A stretch of 64,000 nt of DNA, taken from NCBI RefSeq assembly GCF_900115625.1, contig NZ_FOXD01000010.1, positions 1-64,000 of the forward strand, written 5' to 3'. This DNA is from Salibacterium halotolerans (lineage in GTDB: Bacteria > Bacillota > Bacilli > Bacillales > Marinococcaceae). Below are positions 55,761 through 64,000 of the stretch, in pieces. The notes below the pieces were generated by a model that had not been told where the DNA came from, ran no database searches, and saw only the letters and a list, made by a program, of their open reading frames with translations. Both the position numbers and the translations under genes were made by a program. Position 1 is the first letter of the stretch; every line of letters starts with the position of its first letter.

Positions 55761-55803
55761 AAAACGCTTCCGACTATCATTGGTGATAGTCGGAAGCGTT
55801 TTT
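55761..55803. terminator. Bidirectional terminator between the small gene and trpS
   Basis: AACGCTTCCGACTATCA and its exact complement form a 17-bp stem with a 4-base loop, with A-run and T-run on the two sides. Confidence 0.92.
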
Positions 55804-55835
55804 AGTATGCTTTTTCTCACATCCTCTCGCTGCTG

Positions 55836-56852
<1,017 letters not shown>

Positions 56853-56980
56853 TCACCATTATCTCTTCTTTATCATATCGAAAGTCGTTCCCTCCGTAAA
56901 CCACAATGACAGAGCGGCGGTGCATGTCTTCCTGCGTTCAGGCATACACTTATGAAAGAGTATCCATAAAGGGTGGTTTG

Positions 56981-58135
56981 ATGCGCATTCATATTTGGAC
57001 AGCCTCCACCGGATCCGGCCACAATGAAGCGGCGCGGGTGCTGCAGGAAGAGTGGAGAAAGCAGGGACATACAGCGGAGATATTTCATCCGCTTGAAACC
57101 GGGCCGCGTGTAACTTTTCAGCTCAGCAAAAAAGTGTACAAGCTGCTCGTGACGGGATGTCCTCCTCTCTGGAGATCTCTCTCAGAACAAAAGGTACCGT
57201 ATCAAACCGCAAAGCTGCCGGCGGCATGGTATCCGGAAATGATACAGGAGGCAATCGATGCAGACGCTGTCATATCTGTCCACCCTTTTCTGACGGCGCT
57301 GGCCGCTGCCGCGAAAACGCGGTGTCCGGATCTTCTGCTGTTTCATGCAGCAACGGATTACTGGCATGCACCGGCAGCCGATCTTCCGGAAGTGAATGGG
57401 ACGTTTCTGCCGGCGCAGGTGACAACAGAGCAGGCGGGAACGCCGGTTTTTCCTTTCGGCATACCAGCACATGTCAGACGGTCTTCTTTTACGAAAAAAG
57501 AATATTGTCTGGCCAACGGATGGAACCCTAAAAAGCCGCTTATTTTATTGAGCGGGGGAGGGGAAGGACCTTTTCCTTATCATAAAATGCTTCGTACCCT
57601 CCGGTACCTTCATCCTTTGTGTACGATCGTGATATGCAGCCGAAAGTGGAAAAAGGCGCGCCGGCTAATGGTTCAGGGCCATGACGTGTTTGTTTATCCA
57701 TGGATGCCGCAATTCAAAAATTACCTTCAAGTCTGTGATGTTCTCGTCACAAAAGCCGGGGGCATGACACTGACGGAGGCATTTCTTGCCGAAACTCCTG
57801 TCGTCATAACAGCTCCCCTTCCAGGTCAGGAAGAAAGGAACGCCCGACACGCCTTACGCTGCCAGGCGGCTCTGCAGGGAGACCGTCCGGAAACAGTATG
57901 GGGGCATGTATCAACATTGCTGCAATCACCGTTCAACCGGGAACGCATGAAAAGAAGACAAAAACGGCTGCAGCAGCCCGGCAGTGTGAAACAAATAACA
58001 GAGACAGTGCAGCGCGCCGTCACTTTTTTCGATGTTTCAGACCCATATATACCGCAAGAACGGGAACGGCTGCCAGCAGAATCAGGCCGAGCGGAGGTCC
58101 AGCCAGTGCCGGGAAGCGATTCGAAAGAAGAATAA
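56981..58135 (+). CDS. GT28/MGDG synthase-like glycosyltransferase
   Basis: This 384-residue protein is similar to UgtP. TASTGSGHNEAA near residues 6-17 is the N-terminal glycolipid-synthase motif, and VTKAGGMTLTEAFLAETPVV with PLPGQEERNA forms the C-terminal UDP-sugar site. It probably makes glucosylated diacylglycerol or a related lipid. ATG 56981 follows GGGTGG. The last ~40 residues lie over an antisense gene and have no family support, so the real protein may have evolved a read-through tail. Confidence 0.78.
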   Translation: MRIHIWTASTGSGHNEAARVLQEEWRKQGHTAEIFHPLETGPRVTFQLSKKVYKLLVTGCPPLWRSLSEQKVPYQTAKLPAAWYPEMIQEAIDADAVISVHPFLTALAAAAKTRCPDLLLFHAATDYWHAPAADLPEVNGTFLPAQVTTEQAGTPVFPFGIPAHVRRSSFTKKEYCLANGWNPKKPLILLSGGGEGPFPYHKMLRTLRYLHPLCTIVICSRKWKKARRLMVQGHDVFVYPWMPQFKNYLQVCDVLVTKAGGMTLTEAFLAETPVVITAPLPGQEERNARHALRCQAALQGDRPETVWGHVSTLLQSPFNRERMKRRQKRLQQPGSVKQITETVQRAVTFFDVSDPYIPQERERLPAESGRAEVQPVPGSDSKEE

Positions 58136-58187
58136 AAGCAGCTGCCGTTCCGGTAAGAATGTAAAGTAGAACCCGTAATATGTTCAT
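58020..58187 (-). CDS. 55-residue membrane protein antisense to the glycosyltransferase tail
   Basis: ATG 58187 on the minus strand follows AAGGTGG. The protein is two helices (about 4-22 and 32-49) with basic end KHRKK. About 116 bases overlap the end of the plus-strand glycosyltransferase gene. The hydrophobic pattern, ribosome site and positive end support a real gene; its function is unknown. Confidence 0.55.
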   Translation of the reverse strand: MNILRVLLYILTGTAAAFILLSNRFPALAGPPLGLILLAAVPVLAVYMGLKHRKK

Positions 58188-58224
58188 TTAAACCACCTTC
58201 ATATCATGAAAGGAAGGGTCTTTC

Positions 58225-58818
58225 ATGCGATTTTTCCAGAAAAGGTTAATGTTTCTGACTTTATGCGGTCTCATATGCATAACCGGTTTATTTTATCAGG
58301 CGTCTTATAATCCGGCAAAGCTGGCTGCAGGTTACCCGGTAACCGTACAGAACGTAGAGCCGGCGGACCTGAAGCTTCAGGGAATAGATGAAAAAACCTA
58401 TGAGCTGTCCTCTTTTATGGATAAACCGCTGCTTGTCACTTTTTTTGCAAGCTGGTGCGGTATCTGCAGCCGTGAGCTGCCGCAGCTTTCGGCATACCAT
58501 GAAAAACATAAGGACAGCTGGAACATGGCAGCTATAAATGTCACAGAACAAGAGTTCAATCTGAACAATGTCCGTTCTTTTGCAAGCAGCCTTACGGTTC
58601 CAGTTCTGTTGGACAAGGAAGGAAAGGCGATGGAAAATTTCGGAGTAAAAGGCGTCCCCGCTTCTTTTTTATTGAACGAGCGAGGCACCGTCATCAAGAC
58701 ATTTTATGGGCCGATTGAAAAAGAACAACTGGAAAAAGCGTTGTCGGAGGCAGGAGCCGGAACCGGGGAACGAAGGAAGGGGAGACCATCTCCTTCGTTC
58801 CGGGAAGCGGCGTTTTAA
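58225..58818 (+). CDS. ResA/TlpA-like membrane thioredoxin
   Basis: The protein has 197 residues. An uncleaved N-terminal helix (about 8-24) anchors an extracellular redoxin domain with FASWCGIC (Cys78, Cys81) and the cis-Pro loop GVPASF. It probably reduces disulfides outside the membrane, as in cytochrome c maturation. The last ~25 residues are a polar tail coded by an inverted repeat (GGAACGAAGGA and complement, 58768-58801). Its stop overlaps the end of the next gene by 3 bases. Confidence 0.82.
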   Translation: MRFFQKRLMFLTLCGLICITGLFYQASYNPAKLAAGYPVTVQNVEPADLKLQGIDEKTYELSSFMDKPLLVTFFASWCGICSRELPQLSAYHEKHKDSWNMAAINVTEQEFNLNNVRSFASSLTVPVLLDKEGKAMENFGVKGVPASFLLNERGTVIKTFYGPIEKEQLEKALSEAGAGTGERRKGRPSPSFREAAF

Positions 58819-59810
58819 AAAATGAAAATAAAATACGATGTGATGAAATAGACGACAACGAGGAGTGCTGACGGCCATGGATAAAAATGGATGGCTTTTT
58901 TCCTTCCGCGGAGCACCGAAAAGAGAACGATCGCTGCCAGCAGACTGACCGCCCCTGCAGTTATCTGATGAACCGTGTTTGAAGCAGCGATAATCGGTCC
59001 GTTCAAAAATCCAACATCACTGACAAATAACAGAATGACATTGAAGAGGTTGCTCCCGAGAATCGAACCAAGCGCGAGGTTGTGATTCTGCAGCTGCAGC
59101 GCGACAAGAACAGCCACCGCCTCCGGAAGAGATGTGGATGCTGCAATAAGGAAGCTTCCCACAAAACTCGATCCAAGACCGGTTTGTACGGCAATTTGAT
59201 CCCCGGCAATGGTCAACACCGATCCAGCCCCTAAGATAACGACAGCTGCAATCACAAAGCCGATACCGGCATGTTTTAAAGAAATGGCATAGGAAGGAGA
59301 AGACTCGTCTTCTGCTGTTGGAGCGGCTTCTTCTTGAGAACTGTCATTCCCGGTCTTTTTATTGATAATTGTTATGCCGGCGATATAGACACCAAATATA
59401 ACCAGGGTATCAAGACCGACCCAGAGGATGGATGCCTCGGTTTGAATAAACATCGCAGCGAGCACCAGCAGGGCAAGAAGAATGCCGAGCGATGCGGTGT
59501 AGGCATGGGACACATCTGTGCGCGAGAACAGTTTTTCTTTACGGTAATACAGATCGAAAGCTGCAATGATGAGTAAATTGAACATGTTGCTGCCGAGGAC
59601 GTTTCCAACGGCAATATCCGGATTATCGAGGAATACAGCAGTCAAGCTGGTCGTTACTTCGGGCAGGGAGGTGGCTCCGGCAAGAAGCAGTGTACCTACC
59701 ATCAAGCCGCCCCATTTTGATTTAATGCTGATGACATCGGCATAGGTGGATAACTTCACAGCAGAGATGACCGTAATCACGGCCGCCACGGCAAACAAGA
59801 AAAAAACCAT
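58815..59810 (-). CDS. CaCA family cation exchanger under an Mn2+ riboswitch
   Basis: The exchanger has 331 residues if started at ATG 59810 after AAAGGAG. Two homologous halves each carry a Na+/Ca2+ exchanger alpha repeat: GATSLPEVTTSL with GNVLGSNMFNLL, and AASTSLPEAVAVL with GSILGSNLFNVI. About ten helices, with an acidic loop between the halves. A yybP-ykoY riboswitch precedes it, so I infer export of Mn2+ (and perhaps Ca2+) when Mn2+ is in excess. It ends by overlapping the ResA-like gene. Confidence 0.88.
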   Translation of the reverse strand: MVFFLFAVAAVITVISAVKLSTYADVISIKSKWGGLMVGTLLLAGATSLPEVTTSLTAVFLDNPDIAVGNVLGSNMFNLLIIAAFDLYYRKEKLFSRTDVSHAYTASLGILLALLVLAAMFIQTEASILWVGLDTLVIFGVYIAGITIINKKTGNDSSQEEAAPTAEDESSPSYAISLKHAGIGFVIAAVVILGAGSVLTIAGDQIAVQTGLGSSFVGSFLIAASTSLPEAVAVLVALQLQNHNLALGSILGSNLFNVILLFVSDVGFLNGPIIAASNTVHQITAGAVSLLAAIVLFSVLRGRKKAIHFYPWPSALLVVVYFITSYFIFIF

Positions 59811-59850
59811 AGATTCCACTCCTTTTTCTGGAAGAAAGGTAGAGAAACAT

Positions 59851-59913
59851 AAAAAAGACCTCTTTATAAAAAGAACGAAAAAATATACTCCGCTCCTTTT
59901 ATAAAAAGGTCTT
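59851..59913 (-). terminator. Riboswitch expression-platform terminator
   Basis: On the minus strand, AAGACCTTTTTATAAAAGG can pair with the later TTTTTATAAAGAGGTCTT, followed by a T-run. The first arm is also the 3' strand of the aptamer, so metal binding and termination exclude each other. Confidence 0.8.
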
Positions 59914-60027
59914 GCGCACATTCACTGCAGCCGGTTGATAAAGATGCAGTGAAGCTTAATGAACCGAGTACATTACTTGTACTGTCCTGACGATTCATTA
60001 ATCCTATTGGACGCTACTCCCCTTTTT
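59903..60027 (-). ncRNA. yybP-ykoY manganese riboswitch
   Basis: On the minus strand the leader reads AAAGGGGAGTAGCGTCC, then CGTCA, an ACTCGG loop, and GCGCAAGACCTTT at the end, the conserved order of the yybP-ykoY aptamer. Mn2+ binding is expected to stabilise it and prevent the terminator, switching the exchanger gene on. Confidence 0.9.
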
Positions 60028-60038
60028 GTTCCATAATA

Positions 60039-60067
60039 AACATACCATCGGAACCTGGTGGCGTCAA
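60039..60067 (-). promoter_or_regulatory. Promoter of the riboswitch-exchanger unit
   Basis: On the minus strand, TTGACG (60062-60067) and TATGTT (60039-60044) are 17 bases apart, placing transcription start just before the aptamer. Confidence 0.7.
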
Positions 60068-60156
60068 TATAAAAAAAGAAGAACGGGCAGGAAAATCGGG
60101 AAAATACAGCAAAGTTCATAGGGAGGAAGAAATAACATTCAAAAGGGAGAGATTGT

Positions 60157-60429
60157 ATGACATTATTTGCTGTACTGCTGCCGTTAAAAGACAAAGATTT
60201 ATCACAGACCTACAGACCTGACCATCTTCAGTTTCTCGAGGAACAGAGAAAAAAAGGAAATGTAGCCGCCAACGGTAAGTTCACCGATGGATCAGGCGGT
60301 CTGGTCATCTACCGGATGCCGGATAAAGATTCGGTGGAAGAGCTCGTGAAGAAGGATCCGTTTGTAAAACAGGGCGCCCGGGAATACCACATTCACGAAT
60401 GGGAAATGGTTTCGGAAGAATGGGCGTAA
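60157..60429 (+). CDS. YciI-like protein
   Basis: This 90-residue protein has the YciI/YCII fold (dimeric ferredoxin-like). DHLQFLEEQRKKGNVAANGKFTDGSGGLVIY fits the family, with the conserved His near residue 25 and Asp near 45. Its biochemical role is unclear. It starts after AAAAGGGAGAG and sits 13 bp before a dehydrogenase gene, so the two are likely co-transcribed. Confidence 0.78.
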   Translation: MTLFAVLLPLKDKDLSQTYRPDHLQFLEEQRKKGNVAANGKFTDGSGGLVIYRMPDKDSVEELVKKDPFVKQGAREYHIHEWEMVSEEWA

Positions 60430-60442
60430 AAGGAGGAAGCAG

Positions 60443-61309
60443 ATGGCTGTTATAGGATTTATAGGACTAGGAAATATGGGGATGCCGATGGCTCGGAATC
60501 TTGTTCAGGCAGGATACCTCGTCTACGGCTTCAACCGTTCAAAAGAAAAGGAAGAGACGTTTGAAGAACTGGGAGGACGCCGGGCGGAATCACTGTCTTT
60601 GATTGCAGAAAAAGCGGATATTATCATGACCTGCCTGCCCGAACCACAGGACGTGCATGACGTATTGTCTGAACTCTTTGAAATGGAAATCAGCGATTCG
60701 TTAATTATTGATTTCAGTACCGTAACCTCCGCTCTTCATGAAAACATGAAAGAAAAAGCAGCAGGGAAAGGCGTACAATATCTCGATGCTCCTGTAAGTG
60801 GAGGAACAGCCGGTGCAGAAGCCGGGACCTTGGCGATTATGTGCGGCGGCGAGGAAGATGCGTTCGAAAAAGCCCGCCCGCTCTTTGATGTGCTCGGTGC
60901 ATCCATTACACATACAGGTCCTGCCGGAAGCGGTACGAAAGTGAAACTGATTAACCAGTACATGGTCGGCATGCACACCGCTGCGGTCGCCGAAGCCCTC
61001 CACCTTGCAGATGAATCCGGCATTGATAAGGACATGCTGTATGACGTTCTCAGCAACAGCTTTGCACAGAGCAAGATCTTTGACAGACATTATCCTGATT
61101 TTATCGCTGCGGATAGAGAAGAACCGGGATTTGCGTTGTCGCTGCTTTTGAAAGATCTGAATCTTGCCGGCGAAATGGCGGGCGAAAGAGAAGTGCCGCT
61201 TGAAGCAGGCCGGAAAGTGAAAGAAATGTTTGAGGATGCCAAACAGCAGGGATACGGTGGTAAAGACATGAGTGCGTTCTACCAGTATACCACCGGAAAA
61301 TATTCCTGA
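60443..61309 (+). CDS. 3-hydroxyisobutyrate dehydrogenase family NAD(P)-dependent reductase
   Basis: The reductase has 288 residues. The Rossmann start is GFIGLGNMGMPMARNLVQAGY, the substrate motif DAPVSGGTAGAEAGTLAIMCGG, and the catalytic Lys lies in GSGTKVKLINQYMVG near 171. Such enzymes act on 3-hydroxyisobutyrate, tartronate semialdehyde or glyoxylate. Exact substrate is not shown. It follows the YciI-like gene. Confidence 0.87.
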   Translation: MAVIGFIGLGNMGMPMARNLVQAGYLVYGFNRSKEKEETFEELGGRRAESLSLIAEKADIIMTCLPEPQDVHDVLSELFEMEISDSLIIDFSTVTSALHENMKEKAAGKGVQYLDAPVSGGTAGAEAGTLAIMCGGEEDAFEKARPLFDVLGASITHTGPAGSGTKVKLINQYMVGMHTAAVAEALHLADESGIDKDMLYDVLSNSFAQSKIFDRHYPDFIAADREEPGFALSLLLKDLNLAGEMAGEREVPLEAGRKVKEMFEDAKQQGYGGKDMSAFYQYTTGKYS

Positions 61310-61312
61310 AAG

Positions 61313-61357
61313 AGCACCGGCACGATGGTGACGCAAAGCCCGTGCACTTTTCTTTTC
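61313..61357 (+). terminator. Weak terminator after the dehydrogenase gene
   Basis: GCACCGGC and GCCCGTGC pair with one mismatch and are followed by TTTTCTTTTC. Confidence 0.5.
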
Positions 61358-61431
61358 ATTCCCCCAAGGATTCGTTACAATAAGTTTTGTATGTGCAAGA
61401 TTAATTTATGAATCTTTTGGGAGGGATAGCA

Positions 61432-61986
61432 GTGAAAATTGCTGCGATAGTTGGAAGTACAAGAAAAGAGTCGTTTAATTTGAAATTGGCTCATTTTATG
61501 AAAGACCGGTACGCGGGTCAATTTGATATCGATATTCTGGAAATCGGCCAGCTGCCGTTTTACAATCAGGATGAAGAAAATACTCCATCGGCTGAGGTTG
61601 TTGAATTCAAGCAGAATGTTGCCGATGCCGATGCTGTATTGTGGGTCACACCGGAATATAACGGTACGATTACGTCTGCCATGAAAAACGCCATCGACTG
61701 GCTTTCCCGTGTCAATCAGGTAATGATCGGAAAGCCTTCCTGGATTGTGGGAGCATCAATGGGAGCGCTTGGAACGGTAAAAGCACAGTCACACCTCCGC
61801 GATATTCTGTTTGCTCCGGGACTGTCATCCCCTATCCTGCCGGGTAATGAAGTATTAATCAGTTCCATTCACGAAAAAGTGGACGAGCAGGGTTACCTGA
61901 CAGACGAAGGAACCATCGACTTCCTGGACACGACGGTGGAAAACGTGCGTCCATGGCTGGAAAAACAAGCCGCCGTCCGCAGCTGA
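61432..61986 (+). CDS. NADPH-dependent FMN reductase
   Basis: This 184-residue flavodoxin-fold reductase has GSTRKESFNLKLA for the FMN phosphate and TPEYNGTITSAMKNAIDWLSR for the flavin ring. I start at GTG 61432 after GGGAGGG. It probably reduces FMN, quinones or azo compounds. A strong terminator follows. Confidence 0.9.
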   Translation: MKIAAIVGSTRKESFNLKLAHFMKDRYAGQFDIDILEIGQLPFYNQDEENTPSAEVVEFKQNVADADAVLWVTPEYNGTITSAMKNAIDWLSRVNQVMIGKPSWIVGASMGALGTVKAQSHLRDILFAPGLSSPILPGNEVLISSIHEKVDEQGYLTDEGTIDFLDTTVENVRPWLEKQAAVRS

Positions 61987-62008
61987 ACAGCATCATAAAA
62001 CGAATAAA

Positions 62009-62042
62009 AAAGATCCCGATAACGCCATCGGGATCTTTTTTT
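62009..62042. terminator. Bidirectional terminator between the FMN reductase and HD genes
   Basis: AAAAGATCCCGAT and ATCGGGATCTTTT form the stem around AACGCC, with T-run on the plus side and A-run on the other. Confidence 0.92.
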
Positions 62043-62064
62043 GAGGGAAAGTGTTATTCAAGTG

Positions 62065-62613
62065 TTACATATCACTTGTCTGTTTTTGTACGGAAGGTTC
62101 CAGGGCTTTGTCGATACGTCGGTCGAGTTCGACAATCTGCCGGCGGGCACGCGTTTCCGAAATACTGCGGTAGTGGTGTTTTCCATCCGGTTCTTCATCA
62201 AGCTCATCCGCCTTGGCCACAATCTGCTGAAGGGTGCTGAGCTGCAGCTGATTATGATCACATGGGAGAAAAGAGTCTGTATGCAAAAGCACTGCCACGG
62301 AAATCTCCTTGGCAGCGACAGGATCTTCTCCCAGCCGAATCAACAGTTTATGGGCACGTTCTGCTCCTTTAATAGCGTGGATATCGTTATTTTTGTAAAG
62401 GTCAAAATCCCACTGTCCGTCACGATACCAGGTGTAGTGTCCGGAATCGTGCAGGAATGCAGCTTTAGCAGCCGAATCAGGATTGGTTTTATTTTTAACT
62501 GCAAGGCGGAAGGCATGATAAGACACTGCGATGGCATGAGCAAGACCGGCCCTTTTCACATACTTCTGGGTTATCGGGTGCTCATATATCTGTTCCAGCG
62601 TTACGTTTCTCAT
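62065..62613 (-). CDS. HD-domain hydrolase
   Basis: The protein has 182 residues if started at ATG 62613, where GGAGG lies seven bases upstream. The metal-binding HD pair is in AAFLHDSGHYTW near 60-71, with a leading His near 35-42 and a later Asp. HD proteins hydrolyse nucleotide or cyclic nucleotide phosphates; the substrate is unknown. Convergent with the FMN reductase. Confidence 0.8.
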   Translation of the reverse strand: MRNVTLEQIYEHPITQKYVKRAGLAHAIAVSYHAFRLAVKNKTNPDSAAKAAFLHDSGHYTWYRDGQWDFDLYKNNDIHAIKGAERAHKLLIRLGEDPVAAKEISVAVLLHTDSFLPCDHNQLQLSTLQQIVAKADELDEEPDGKHHYRSISETRARRQIVELDRRIDKALEPSVQKQTSDM

Positions 62614-62782
62614 CTTCATCCCTCCTGCATAGCGCATCATTTAAGATATTTTTACTATTATAACGACTTCTTTATTTCATTTCAAGAAAAATTTCAAAGT
62701 AAGCAGCATAGAATGTAACAAATGCGTACTGGAAAGGAGGATAGTCGGAGGAGAAACTTTGTCACATTTTTCTTTAGACCTA

Positions 62783-62811
62783 TTGGTGAAAGATGAAAAA
62801 CTATGTATAAT
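62783..62811 (+). promoter_or_regulatory. Promoter of the DUF4015 hydrolase gene
   Basis: TTGGTG (62783-62788) and TATAAT (62806-62811) are 17 bases apart, about 60 bp before the start codon. Confidence 0.65.
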
Positions 62812-62870
62812 TTCAGGAGAAGAGGATATATGATGTAAAAATATAATAGATTAAAGAGAGATGGGGAACG

Positions 62871-64000
62871 ATGAAAAAAATCTGGGTGCCTGCAGGGGCT
62901 GCCGTTATTGCGGCAGGCATATTCTGGTTGTCGAACGATACAAGCGGGGAAGAGCATTCTTCTATAGCTTATCATACACATAAACAAACGAATGAAATAA
63001 ACAGAGAAATGGACGAGGACATGTCCCGGTTCACCTATGACAGCGGTTATGACTTCACCTATCCGGAAAATGGAGTGAAAGGCACCTATGTGACCGGTCA
63101 TTCCGCGGGAGGAGATCGATTTAATGAACTGCTTGAACTTACGAATTCCACCGGTCTGAATGCCATGGTTATCGATATTAAAGATGACCGGGGTAATTTG
63201 ACATTCAAGCCTGCTGAGGACAGCAGCCTCCCTGATATCGGAAAAAATATGATCAGTGATCCAAAAGAGATGATGAAAAAGCTGGAAGAGAATGACATCT
63301 ATCCTATAGCAAGGATTGTTGTGTTCAAAGATACGGTCCTCGCAGAAAAGAGGCCGGACCTATCTTACACGAAAAACGGTGAGATATGGAAAAATGGGAG
63401 CGATGAAGCATTTGTGAACCCGTATGAAAAAGAGGTTTGGAACTATAACCTTGAAATTGCCAAAAAAGCTGCCAAAATGGGTTTTCAGGAAATACAGTTT
63501 GATTATGTCCGGTTTCCGGAAGGATTTGAACACCGGGATGAAGAGCTTAACTATTCGCGTGGAGACTATGGACAGGAAGGAAGTAATGTGGAACAGCGGG
63601 TAACAGCCGTTACTGATTTCGTGGAGTATGCCCGTGAAGAACTGAACAAAACATTCGATGTCGATGTGTCTGTTGATATCTTCGGTTATTCCGCTACATT
63701 GAAGCAGGCTCCGGGCATCGGGCAGAACTTTTCTAAAATTGCACGGAATGTGGACGTCATCTCATCTATGATATACCCAAGCCACTGGACTCCCTATTTC
63801 GGTATTGATAAACCGGATCTGCATCCTTATGAACTGACGAAAGAGTATGCACAAGTGGAAAACGAAGTACTGGGAAAACTGGAGCAGCCTCCGCAGTCCC
63901 GTCCCTGGATTCAGGATTTCACCGCAAGCTGGCTGGGATCCGGCAATTATCAGGAATACGGAGTGGAAGAAGTTCAAGCGCAGATCCGAGCGTTGAATGA
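62871..64000 (+). CDS. DUF4015 putative glycoside hydrolase, cut by the window end
   Basis: The frame is open from ATG 62871 to the end (376 codons seen), so the gene is partial at its 3' side. An N-terminal helix (about 4-20) makes it secreted or anchored. The TIM-barrel-like domain shows VKGTYVTGHSAGGDRF, VIDIKDDRGN, PIARIVVFKD, IQFDYVRFPEG and SSMIYPSHW, the pattern of the DUF4015 putative glycoside hydrolases. It probably acts on the cell wall or an exopolysaccharide. Confidence 0.85.
   Translation, partial: MKKIWVPAGAAVIAAGIFWLSNDTSGEEHSSIAYHTHKQTNEINREMDEDMSRFTYDSGYDFTYPENGVKGTYVTGHSAGGDRFNELLELTNSTGLNAMVIDIKDDRGNLTFKPAEDSSLPDIGKNMISDPKEMMKKLEENDIYPIARIVVFKDTVLAEKRPDLSYTKNGEIWKNGSDEAFVNPYEKEVWNYNLEIAKKAAKMGFQEIQFDYVRFPEGFEHRDEELNYSRGDYGQEGSNVEQRVTAVTDFVEYAREELNKTFDVDVSVDIFGYSATLKQAPGIGQNFSKIARNVDVISSMIYPSHWTPYFGIDKPDLHPYELTKEYAQVENEVLGKLEQPPQSRPWIQDFTASWLGSGNYQEYGVEEVQAQIRALN

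Overview
This window looks like the chromosome of a spore-forming Bacillaceae (Bacillota), probably an alkaliphilic or halophilic relative. The evidence is an arginine operon in the Bacillus order (argCJBD-carAB-argF), a Bacillus-like run of med, fabH, fabF, yjbA and trpS, the queCDEF operon, MsmX, ctaG with a Sco-type gene, a SpoVB-like flippase, acidic protein tails, and long runs of strong Shine-Dalgarno sequences. I see no rRNA, tRNA, prophage or CRISPR array.

Layout. 0.3-2 kb: an AT-rich, probably acquired Nramp-like transporter with a palindromic operator. 2-8.5 kb: SpoVB-like flippase, dCTP deaminase, a GGDEF/EAL protein with a dead GGDEF site, and queCDEF (queuosine precursor). 8.5-9.9 kb: a small accessory patch with nested mobile elements, including what looks like a Tn7-type mini-element around a MmcQ/YjbR gene. 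9.9-16.7 kb: YtxH/YtxG-like envelope stress proteins, pterin dehydratase, a DDAH-like hydrolase, and an accC-tetR-accB operon with its own operator. 16.7-22 kb: a mobile element, a TrpXYZ-type ABC importer and an FAH-family hydrolase. 22-33 kb: lysine aminomutase, MsmX, a PucR-like regulator, AI-2E-type permease, YitT, azlCD with a divergent cupin regulator, GNAT and HAD proteins. 33.6-35.8 kb: ctaG-sco plus a thioredoxin-fold lipoprotein whose first redox cysteine is replaced by an in-frame TGA. 36-45.8 kb: arginine operon. 45.8-56.8 kb: med, fabHF, an LCP protein, a DHH-CBS-nucleotidyltransferase fusion, yjbA and trpS. 57-64 kb: a GT28 glycosyltransferase, a ResA-like thioredoxin, a CaCA exchanger under a yybP-ykoY Mn2+ riboswitch, small oxidoreductases, an HD hydrolase, and a DUF4015 glycoside hydrolase that runs off the end.

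The most notable item is the lipoprotein at 35222-35728. Its frame stays intact across a TGA placed exactly where the redox motif expects Cys (U-x-x-C), and a hairpin of the right size and distance follows. This suggests a selenoprotein beside cytochrome oxidase copper-assembly genes. Also notable are two families of short mobile elements, one of which carries hairpins that act as the local terminators; Tn7-like tandem 20-bp end repeats; a ctaG gene with no ordinary start codon; and a small membrane protein gene antisense to the tail of a glycosyltransferase gene.
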